Below are positions 8,674 to 15,203 of a stretch of DNA of 30,168 bases, piece by piece; the first letter of the stretch is position 1, and every line of letters begins with the position of its first letter. Origin of the DNA: JAOTYV01 sp041557595 (GTDB lineage Bacteria > Pseudomonadota > Alphaproteobacteria > UBA8366); the NCBI GenBank assembly GCA_041557595.1, contig JBFFGE010000032.1:1-30168 (forward strand). The letters are read 5' to 3'. The notes beneath the pieces are model-generated. The model saw only the letters and a program-made list of their open reading frames with translations, did no database searches and had not been told where the DNA came from. The position numbers and the translations under genes are program-made.

Positions 8674-9858
8674 TTGAAACGCACAACCGGTTTCGTCAGC
8701 CTGCGGCTAGCCTTCTACTATGCCGCGTTTTTCGCGGTGGTCGGCATTTCCATGCCCTATTGGCCGGTCTGGCTGGAGAGCCGGGGACTCGACCCGGTCG
8801 ATATCGGCATCGTGCTCGCGGTAGGCCGCTGGGCCAGCATCGTAACGACGCCGATGGTAGCGCAGTTCGCGGACCGTAGCGGCGAGCGGAAGCGTCTGTT
8901 GATCCTGCTCACCTGCGGCCTGTTTCTCAGTTACCTGCTATACGGCTTTGCCGTCGGCTTCTGGGCCATTTTAGTCATCGCCATTCCGGCGGCGATGTTC
9001 CGGGGCGCGATCAACCCGGTCGGCGATAGCCTGACCATGACCAATGCGGCCCGTGGCCGGACCGATTACGGCCGTGTCCGTTTGTGGGGCTCGGTGACGT
9101 TTATCCTGGCGTCCTTTGCCGGCGGAGAGATGCTGGCGCGTTGGGACGAGGATATCGTGCTGTGGGCAATCCTGGTGCTGATCGGATTGGGGGTCGTGAG
9201 TTGCTTTTTCCTGCCGGACACGGCGGTGGAACGCGCGCCAAAGCAGCGCGGCGCCTTTTGGCTGTTGGTGCGGAACCCGGTGATCCTTTGTTTCCTCGCC
9301 ACGATGGCGCTGCTGTCGAGCAGCCATGCGGTGATTTATGCCTTCGGCACCCTGCATTGGCGGCAGGCCGGCGTCAGCGACCGGATGATCGGCCTGCTTT
9401 GGTCGGAAGGCGTGGTGGCGGAAATTGTTCTGTTCGCCTTCGGCGCCGCTGTCGTGCGCCGCATCGGCGTCCTCAATCTTATGCTGCTGGCGTCGATTGG
9501 GGGACTAATCCGTTGGACGTTGCTCGGCACCAGCACCGAGTTGCCCGTCCTGCTGTCGGTGCAGGCGCTGCACGGGTTGACCTTTGGCGCGGCCCATTTG
9601 GGCGCAATGCATTTCATCGCGCAGGCGGCTCCGGCGGGATACTCGGCGACGGTTCAGAGCCTGTACAACGCCATCGCCATGAGCGCGGCAATCGCCATCG
9701 CGGTGCCGCTATCCGGACCGCTGTTCGAAGCGGTCGGCGGAAAGGCGTATTTCGCGATGACGGCGTTGTCCGTGGCGGGCGGTTGCGGCGCGCTTATTTT
9801 GCGCGGCCTGTGGAACGGCGAGAGACTCGCGCTCCCCGAAGCACGGCCGCCTATTTGA
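8674..9858 (+). CDS. MFS transporter (MFS_1-like, HcaT/nucleoside-permease-like group)
   Basis: A 394-aa membrane protein with about 12 hydrophobic helices. The N-terminal run RLAFYYAAFFAVVGISMPYW followed by a loop and GIVLAVGRWASIVTTPMVAQ, then the A-loop like FADRSGERKR, fits the MFS_1-like group that includes HcaT-type permeases. The start is a TTG at 8674 with only a weak ribosome site. No in-frame ATG lies upstream of the first helix, and the next internal ATG (about 8752) would remove part of it. It may therefore rely on coupling with the 46-aa ORF. Its 3' end overlaps the convergent cytochrome c gene by eight bases. The substrate is unknown, perhaps a small carboxylate. Confidence 0.82.
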   Translation: MKRTTGFVSLRLAFYYAAFFAVVGISMPYWPVWLESRGLDPVDIGIVLAVGRWASIVTTPMVAQFADRSGERKRLLILLTCGLFLSYLLYGFAVGFWAILVIAIPAAMFRGAINPVGDSLTMTNAARGRTDYGRVRLWGSVTFILASFAGGEMLARWDEDIVLWAILVLIGLGVVSCFFLPDTAVERAPKQRGAFWLLVRNPVILCFLATMALLSSSHAVIYAFGTLHWRQAGVSDRMIGLLWSEGVVAEIVLFAFGAAVVRRIGVLNLMLLASIGGLIRWTLLGTSTELPVLLSVQALHGLTFGAAHLGAMHFIAQAAPAGYSATVQSLYNAIAMSAAIAIAVPLSGPLFEAVGGKAYFAMTALSVAGGCGALILRGLWNGERLALPEARPPI

Positions 9859-10261
9859 GGGTTTTCAGATAGGCGATGATATCGTCCCGGTCCTTGGGCT
9901 TGGGGAGTTTCAGGGTCATCGTCGACCGCTTTTTCTCACCCGCAATGTCCGACAGGAATTTCGACGGGTCGGCAATATACATCCCGATTTTTTCTTCGTC
10001 CCAGGCAAATGGCGCCTTCGCACAGGCGGTTTTATACACCGAGGAATACCGCGCCTTCGGTACGGAGCCGCACTGGCGGCCGACGATACCGAACAGGCTT
10101 GGTCCAATTCGATTTACGCCCTTGACCGGCGAGTGACATGCCTTGCATTTGTTGAACACTTTCTTGCCTTTCGTCGCATCACCCGCGATGGCGGATGTGG
10201 CGCCCATGGCAAAGAAGGAAATGCCGGCAATTAGGGCGATCAGTCCGTTGGATCGGTTCAT
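9851..10261 (-). CDS. Secreted class I cytochrome c
   Basis: A 136-aa periplasmic electron carrier. Residues 1-26 are a signal peptide ending AIA. The mature part begins GDATKGKKVFNKCKACH with haem attachment at C39-x-x-C42-H43. M115 in STMTLKL is the likely sixth ligand, and the C-terminal helix DDIIAYLKTL is typical of cytochrome c2/c550-like proteins. Two further cysteines, C64 and C80, could form a disulfide. An AGGAG ribosome site lies about 11 bases before the ATG. It is divergent from the CNPC/P460 gene across a 303-base gap. That arrangement suggests shared control and a possible role as redox partner of the P460 protein, which is inference. Its 3' end overlaps the MFS gene by eight bases. 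Confidence 0.92.
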   Translation of the reverse strand: MNRSNGLIALIAGISFFAMGATSAIAGDATKGKKVFNKCKACHSPVKGVNRIGPSLFGIVGRQCGSVPKARYSSVYKTACAKAPFAWDEEKIGMYIADPSKFLSDIAGEKKRSTMTLKLPKPKDRDDIIAYLKTLK

Positions 10262-10564
10262 AGTCTCGTCGTCTCCTGTTCCGATTCGTCTTCGCGCTCG
10301 GGAAGAGTCCAGCCGGTTGCCGTCGTATTCCCTGCGCCGCAGCTAAGTATTCGGTTTTGGATTGTCAGTCAAAGACAGTTAAGAATCGCCGAACTTCTGC
10401 GCCTTAGAAGATATCATAACGCGGATTGCGGCGGCGTGACGTCTATCACAATGACGTGACAAAGAGTGAGTCCCGAGGCGGACGTCACGGCATTAGGCTA
10501 GCGCTCTGATCTTGAAATCGGCGGCGCGGGTCACCGGTAGTCACGACATCTGATGGAGGACTCA
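10262..10564. promoter_or_regulatory. Divergent regulatory gap between cytochrome c and CNPC/P460 genes
   Basis: This 303-base stretch has no gene. It holds three copies of the hexamer TGACGT: at 10437-10442 (plus), 10452-10457 (plus) and, on the minus strand, within GACGTCACG at 10481-10489. The first and third extend to a perfect nine-base inverted repeat, CGTGACGTC at 10435-10443 against 10481-10489. They lie 75-130 bases before the P460 start and may be regulator sites. No clear sigma-70 promoter is seen for either gene. Confidence 0.4.
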
Positions 10565-11713
10565 ATGCAATCAAGGGCTAAAATGCTCACGTCTACGGTC
10601 ATACCTCTTGCCGTCGCGGCCGGTGTCGCCGGCGTTGTCGCCGCGGGGTCTGTGGTGATCCACGCGGCAAACGCCAATCCCAGCGCCTCCAATAAGATGA
10701 GCAATCCTGCCGCGGTAAGACGCTCCGGCGTCCAATTGGCGGCCTGCAACCCCTGCAAGGCGAAGCGTGGCTGTAATCCTTGCGCCGCGAAAGGCTGCAA
10801 TCCCTGCGCGGCGAAGCGCGGGTGCAATCCGTGCGCGGCCAAGGGCTGCAACCCCTGCGCGGCGAGAGGCTGCAATCCTTGCGGTGGGGCTTGTAATCCG
10901 TGCGGCGGCGGCGCGGCGAAATACAGCGCGCGCTGTGTCATCCCTCGGCTGAAAACCGCTTCCCTGTGCAATCCCTGTGCGGCCAAGGGCTGTAACCCGT
11001 GCGCCGCGAAAAAGGGCTGCAATCCTTGTGCGGCAAAAGGCTGTAACCCCTGCGCTGCGAAGCGCGGGTGCAACCCCTGTGCAGCCAAGGGATGTAACCC
11101 CTGCGCCGCAAAGCGCGGTTGCAACCCGTGCGCGGCCAAGGGCTGCAACCCCTGCGCGGCGAGAGGCTGCAACCCCTGCGGCGGCGCCTGCAATCCGTGT
11201 GGGGGCGCGGCGCAAATCGATTTGACCGCTGCCGAAGCGAAGAACGCCTATGACTGCATCCTGAAAGAGATGGGCCAGGCGTATGGAAAATCCGGTCTCT
11301 GGGTCGCAAAGACCTATGCGGGCTGGAAACGTTACAGCAAGGTGGCGTATCAGTCGGCCACCCATAGCAACCGCTTCGTCCAGAACTACGCAAACCCGCA
11401 AGGCAGACAATACGGCCGGTTTGAAAAGGCCGGCAAGATGCCGGAGGGCGCCTATCTGGTGAAGGACAGCTTTACCGTCAGCAAGGACGGCAAGATTGGC
11501 GTCGGTCCGTTGTTCGTCATGCGCAAGATGCAAGCCGGCTTCAACGCCGCCAGCGGTGACTGGAAGTATGCGATGGTCATGCCGAACGGTGCGTTCTTTG
11601 GCGAGACCAACGGCAAGAACTCCAAGAACATGAAGTTCTGTATCGACTGCCACATCACCGTGGCCGAAGATCAGGACTCGATGATGTTCCTGCCGGAGAA
11701 CCTCCGCAATTAG
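10565..11713 (+). CDS. Secreted CNPC-repeat protein fused to a cytochrome P460-like c-type haem domain
   Basis: A 382-aa protein in four parts. Residues 1-38 are an N-terminal signal or anchor helix, possibly cut after AANA. Residues 61-115 hold seven CNPC motifs, and residues 135-214 hold ten more after a linker with one extra cysteine. Residues about 218-382 resemble cytochrome P460, with MPEGAYLVKDSF, GPLFVMRKM, GFNAASGDWKYAMVMPNG and a C359-I-D-C362-H363 haem-attachment site, then FLPENLR. Known P460 proteins oxidise hydroxylamine or bind NO at a haem cross-linked to a lysine. K300 in LVKDSF is a possible equivalent, but I could not align it. The ATG at 10565 is chosen because GGAGGA lies at 10555-10560, inside a longer frame starting at 10553. 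The function of the cysteine array is unknown; metal binding, disulfide cross-linking or redox buffering are possible. Confidence 0.87.
   Translation: MQSRAKMLTSTVIPLAVAAGVAGVVAAGSVVIHAANANPSASNKMSNPAAVRRSGVQLAACNPCKAKRGCNPCAAKGCNPCAAKRGCNPCAAKGCNPCAARGCNPCGGACNPCGGGAAKYSARCVIPRLKTASLCNPCAAKGCNPCAAKKGCNPCAAKGCNPCAAKRGCNPCAAKGCNPCAAKRGCNPCAAKGCNPCAARGCNPCGGACNPCGGAAQIDLTAAEAKNAYDCILKEMGQAYGKSGLWVAKTYAGWKRYSKVAYQSATHSNRFVQNYANPQGRQYGRFEKAGKMPEGAYLVKDSFTVSKDGKIGVGPLFVMRKMQAGFNAASGDWKYAMVMPNGAFFGETNGKNSKNMKFCIDCHITVAEDQDSMMFLPENLRN
10745..10909 (+). repeat. First in-frame CNPC repeat block (seven motifs)
   Basis: Seven CNPC motifs separated by KAKRG, AAKG, AAKRG, AAKG, AARG and GGA. The spacing alternates between eight and nine residues, so the larger DNA unit is about 51 bases. 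The block ends with the cap CAARGCNPCGGACNPCGG, which is repeated at the end of block two. The repeat is part of a protein and is not a CRISPR or other spacer array. Confidence 0.95.
10967..11206 (+). repeat. Second in-frame CNPC repeat block (ten motifs)
   Basis: Ten CNPC motifs with spacers AAKG, AAKKG, AAKG, AAKRG, AAKG, AAKRG, AAKG, AARG and GGA. It has the same C-terminal cap as block one at the protein level and nearly so in DNA, with third-position differences (AAT/AAC, TGT/TGC). This points to an internal duplication that has since diverged silently, with the amino-acid pattern kept. Confidence 0.95.
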
Positions 11714-11748
11714 GCAAGAGCGGTTCCCGGCATCCACGGGTTCAACGG

Positions 11749-11776
11749 CGGGCGGGCTTCATTTGGAGCCCGCCCG
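11749..11776 (+). terminator. Hairpin after the CNPC/P460 gene
   Basis: A perfect ten-base stem (CGGGCGGGCT against AGCCCGCCCG) with an eight-base loop lies 35 bases after the stop. No run of T follows, so it is either a weak intrinsic terminator or an mRNA-stabilising stem. It ends 20 bases before the Sel1 gene, which may therefore still be partly co-transcribed. Confidence 0.5.
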
Positions 11777-11796
11777 TCCTGCTTCGGGTGGAAACG

Positions 11797-12279
11797 ATGC
11801 GGTGCTGTTTGATTTCCTTGATCGTGTTGTGCGCGTGCGCCGCACCCGGCCGCGCGGATTTCATGAACGCCCTATCCGCCTACGATGCGGGCGCCTATGG
11901 AGTGGCGTTCACCGAATGGCGCCGCCTCGCGGAAGCCGGCGATCTCGACGCCCAGGTGGCCCTGGCGGGGTTGTACGAGGCCGGGCTTGGAGTGCCGCAG
12001 AATTATCGCGCGGCCGCGCGCTGGTATCAACGCGCCGCGCATCGGGGCAATGTGATCGCGCGTCTGAATATCGGCGAGTTCTACAGCCGGGGGATCGGTG
12101 TCGTCCGCGATCACGCGCGGGCGTGGTTTTGGCTGAGCCTCGCCGCCAACGGCGGAAGTAATTGGGCGCGCCGCCGCCGCGCCGTACTGGCCGGAACGAT
12201 GGCGCCCGGCGAATTGTCCCGTGCCGAAGCGCTGATGAAGGCCAATCGGAACGAGGGGCAGGGGAACCCAGAAAGGTAG
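11797..12279 (+). CDS. Secreted Sel1-repeat protein
   Basis: A 160-aa protein. Residues 1-20 are a signal peptide (MRCCLISLIVLCACAAPGRA); the cysteines could also make it a lipoprotein, but no clean lipobox is seen. Two or three Sel1-like helical repeats follow, with AEAGDLDAQVALAGLYEAGLG (about 46-66) and AHRGNVIARLNIGEFYSRGIG (about 81-101), then AWFWLSLAA. Sel1 repeats mediate protein-protein contacts, often in the periplasm. The ATG at 11797 is preferred over the in-frame GTG at 11788, as GGTGG sits five bases before it. It follows the CNPC/P460 gene on the same strand and may work with it, although a hairpin separates them. Confidence 0.82.
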   Translation: MRCCLISLIVLCACAAPGRADFMNALSAYDAGAYGVAFTEWRRLAEAGDLDAQVALAGLYEAGLGVPQNYRAAARWYQRAAHRGNVIARLNIGEFYSRGIGVVRDHARAWFWLSLAANGGSNWARRRRAVLAGTMAPGELSRAEALMKANRNEGQGNPER

Positions 12280-12395
12280 ACCGCCCGCTCGGCCTTGCGA
12301 TTTGCCGATTGTGCCCGTCGCCCGCTAGAGTGCATTTAAACCCGCCGCCCCGCCGCCAATGGCCGCGACAGATCAATGCACCTAAAGGAGTTGCC

Positions 12396-13190
12396 ATGCC
12401 CTACGAAGACATCATCTTCGAAGAAAAGAACCATGTGGCCACCATTACGCTGAACCGGCCCGATCGCTACAACGCGCTGCGCGGGCAGACCTATGAAGAA
12501 CTGCTGGACGCGATCAAGCAGGGCGGCTGGAACCGGAACAACAGCGCCATCGTATTGACCGGTGCGGGCGACCGCGCGTTTTGCACCGGCGGCGATCAGC
12601 AGGACAAGAAGGGCAAGACCCGCATGGGCCGCGGCACGGTCCGCGTGCCGATCGAAGAGATCCATTCGGCGATGCGTGAAGTGCCCGTGCCGGTGATCGC
12701 CAAGGTGCGCGGCTACGCGATCGGCGGCGGCAATGTCCTGGCGACCCTGTGCGATCTCACCATCGCGTCGGAAAACGCGGTCTTCGGTCAGGTCGGCCCG
12801 AAGGTGGGCTCGGTCGATCCCGGCTTCGGCACCGCCTATCTCGCGCGCATCGTCGGTGAAAAGAAAGCGCGCGAAATCTGGTATCTCTGCCGCCGCTATT
12901 CGGCGCAGGAAGCGCTGGACATGGGATTGATCAATGCGGTGGTGCCGGACGACCGTCTCGATGCCGAAGTGGACCAATGGTGCGCCGAACTGGCCGAACG
13001 CAGCCCGACCGCCATCGCGCTCTGCAAGCGCAGCTTCAATGCGGACACGGATCATATCAAAGGCATCGCGGCTCTCGGATTCGAAGCGGTCGAATTGTTC
13101 TACGGCACCGAGGAATCGAAGGAAGGCGGCAACGCCTTCCGGGAAAAGCGCAGCCCCGATTTCCGCGGCAAACGCATGGAGCGGTATTGA
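12396..13190 (+). CDS. badI: BadI-like 2-ketocyclohexanecarboxyl-CoA hydrolase (crotonase/MenB family)
   Basis: A 264-aa crotonase-fold protein with AAAGGAG just before the ATG. It contains AFCTGGDQ (61-68), GYAIGGGNVLATLCDLTIAS (107-124) with the oxyanion-hole glycines, and FGQVGPKVGSVDPGFGTAYL (130-149). It closely matches what I recall of BadI from Rhodopseudomonas palustris along its full length. BadI opens the ring of 2-ketocyclohexanecarboxyl-CoA to pimelyl-CoA in cyclohexanecarboxylate and benzoate degradation. MenB (naphthoate synthase) is the nearest alternative, but no menaquinone genes are present. No other bad gene is in the window, so the substrate here is less certain than the family. 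It converges on the first gamma-glutamyltransferase gene with 19 bases between. Confidence 0.75.
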   Translation: MPYEDIIFEEKNHVATITLNRPDRYNALRGQTYEELLDAIKQGGWNRNNSAIVLTGAGDRAFCTGGDQQDKKGKTRMGRGTVRVPIEEIHSAMREVPVPVIAKVRGYAIGGGNVLATLCDLTIASENAVFGQVGPKVGSVDPGFGTAYLARIVGEKKAREIWYLCRRYSAQEALDMGLINAVVPDDRLDAEVDQWCAELAERSPTAIALCKRSFNADTDHIKGIAALGFEAVELFYGTEESKEGGNAFREKRSPDFRGKRMERY

Positions 13191-13209
13191 CGTCGGTTTG
13201 GGAAGCGGT

Positions 13210-14943
13210 CTACCAGCCGATCGCGCGGGACGGCCGGCGCGGATCGGCGCCGCCCTGCAGTATCCTGGTCTTCAGATCCTGCGCAATCAGGCAGACCCCG
13301 GCGGTCTTCCAGGTCATGTCGTCCAGGCGTTCGACCTTGTGACCCTTGGCCGCGAGGGTGTCGGAGGTTTTTTCTTCGATCCGCCCTTCCATTGACAGGC
13401 GACCCGGATACGCCGTGTGCGGCGAGAAAGTGTCCGGCTGGCTATGGGTGATAAATCGCGGCGCCTCGACCGCCGCCTGCGGATCCATGCCGAACAGTTC
13501 CATGTTGAGAAGAACTTGCAGGACGGCCTGGCACTGGGTGTCGCCGCCGGGCGTGCCGATCGGCATGACCAACTCGCCGTCGCGCATCGCCAGCGCCGGG
13601 TTGGGGGTGAGGCGGGGCCGCTTGCCCGGCGCGACCGACGACGCATGACCCGGCACCGCGAAGGATTGCGAGCCGCGTGCCGACGGACAGAGGCCGGTGC
13701 CTGGAATGACCGGCGATTCCCACGTCACGTCCGAAGGATTTGAGGAAAACACCATGCCGTCCCGGTCGATGACGCAGACATAGGAGGTATCGCCGGGCAT
13801 CGGCGGACTCTCCATCGAAGTCGCGGATTGCCAGGCGGGCCCTGGTGAATTTCCGAAATCTCCGGCGGGCGGCATTTCGGCCCAGGCCTCGTCCCGCCGA
13901 ATTTGGCCGCGCCGGTCTGTGTTGTAGGAATTCGACAGCAGGCGTTCCAGCGGCACGTCGACGAAGAGCGGGTCGCCGTAATAGCGCTCACGGTCGGCTA
14001 GGGCGAGCTTCATGCTTTCGGCCACAACATGGATATAGTCGGAGCTGTTGTGACCCATTCCGCGAAGATCGAATCCTTCCAGTAATGCCATCATTTGCAG
14101 CAGCACCGGTCCCTGGCACCATGGTCCGCAGGTGTAGACGTCGAGCGGAGCGCCGAGTCCTCGGAACGCCATCTTGACCGGCGGCTCGATGGTTGATCGA
14201 AAGCCCGCCATGTCTTCCGCGGCTAGCAGGCCGCCATTCTCGCGGTGGTACTTCAAAATGGTCTGCGCGATATCGCCCGTATAGAAGGCGTCGCGCGCAG
14301 CGCGCAGTCCGGCTTGGCGGCCGCGATTTGCCATTGCCGTCTCTTCATCCGCCATATGTTGCAGCGAGCATGCCAGATCGGTCTGCACAAACCGCTCGCC
14401 CGGCTCCGGCGGCCGGTTCTGCGGCAGATAAATGGCCGCGTTCGACGGCCACATCCGGTATTTTTGCTCGTTGGCTTTGACGTATGCGGTCATCATCGGA
14501 TGCATGGCGAAGCCGTCCCGGGCGTACCGAATGGCCGCCCCGGCCACGTCACCGAACGACATCGTGCCGAATTTTGCGAGCGCCTGTATATTGGCGTCTG
14601 GGGCGGCCGGCACCACGGTGCGCAGGATACCGAGCGGAATTTCGCCGCCGTGCTCCTTCACGAAGGTTTCCAGCCGGGCCGCCCTGGGCCAGGGGCCGAG
14701 CCCAGTGATCGTGAGGACGCAGCTGTCCCGGTTGGCCGCGTCCGGCCGATAGATCAGGATCGGTGCAACCCCCGCGATGTTGACCATATCGCTTTGCAGC
14801 ACGCCCAATGCCAGATTGGCGGCAACCCCGGCATCGACAGAGTTACCGCCCGCCTCCAGGATGTCGAAAGCGGCCTGTGCGGCCAGATAATGCCCGGCAG
14901 ACACCATATAACGCGTGCCGCGGACGGTGGGCTGATAGGCCAT
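13210..14943 (-). CDS. Gamma-glutamyltransferase family protein, paralogue 1
   Basis: A 577-aa Ntn-hydrolase precursor that should cut itself into two subunits. The large-subunit start (TRYMVSAGHYLAAQAAFDIL, followed by GGNSVDAGVAANLALGV) is typical. The predicted nucleophile is T386 in GDTSYVCVID, the new N-terminus of the small subunit. The C-terminal MPIGTPGGDTQCQAVLQVLL matches the family glycine-rich loop. There is no signal peptide, so it is probably cytoplasmic and acts on a gamma-glutamyl or related amide substrate that cannot be named. The frame opens earlier at 14985, but the ATG at 14943 aligns with the start of its paralogue and has a GGGAG site. Confidence 0.9.
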   Translation of the reverse strand: MAYQPTVRGTRYMVSAGHYLAAQAAFDILEAGGNSVDAGVAANLALGVLQSDMVNIAGVAPILIYRPDAANRDSCVLTITGLGPWPRAARLETFVKEHGGEIPLGILRTVVPAAPDANIQALAKFGTMSFGDVAGAAIRYARDGFAMHPMMTAYVKANEQKYRMWPSNAAIYLPQNRPPEPGERFVQTDLACSLQHMADEETAMANRGRQAGLRAARDAFYTGDIAQTILKYHRENGGLLAAEDMAGFRSTIEPPVKMAFRGLGAPLDVYTCGPWCQGPVLLQMMALLEGFDLRGMGHNSSDYIHVVAESMKLALADRERYYGDPLFVDVPLERLLSNSYNTDRRGQIRRDEAWAEMPPAGDFGNSPGPAWQSATSMESPPMPGDTSYVCVIDRDGMVFSSNPSDVTWESPVIPGTGLCPSARGSQSFAVPGHASSVAPGKRPRLTPNPALAMRDGELVMPIGTPGGDTQCQAVLQVLLNMELFGMDPQAAVEAPRFITHSQPDTFSPHTAYPGRLSMEGRIEEKTSDTLAAKGHKVERLDDMTWKTAGVCLIAQDLKTRILQGGADPRRPSRAIGW

Positions 14944-15203
14944 GGTGCGTGCTCCCGGAGTGCGATGGAGGGCGGCTGTCGGCATTATGCAGGAGAGGAA
15001 GAGTGGTGGCTACGTCGCAGGCGCTTGTGATGATCGAGGTTGCGTTTCAGCTGACGCAGTCGCAGGTGGTGCCATAGACGTTTCTCGGCTTCGGTCGAGT
15101 TATTGCGTCATTGTCGCGCACGGGTCGATGCCATGGCTTAACCCGTATTGGTCGCAAAGAAATTGCGCCGGGTAGCCCGTCGTGAATTACGGAATGTACG
15201 CCC

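Noticed and set aside
10531..11193. Long minus-strand frame full of GLQPLAAQ/GLHPRFAAQ repeats
   Set aside because: It is the antisense image of the CNPC array; the sense frame has a signal peptide, ribosome site and a conserved haem domain.
10745..11206. Regularly spaced repeats that could suggest a CRISPR array
   Set aside because: The units are contiguous, in frame and without unique spacers; they encode CNPC motifs.
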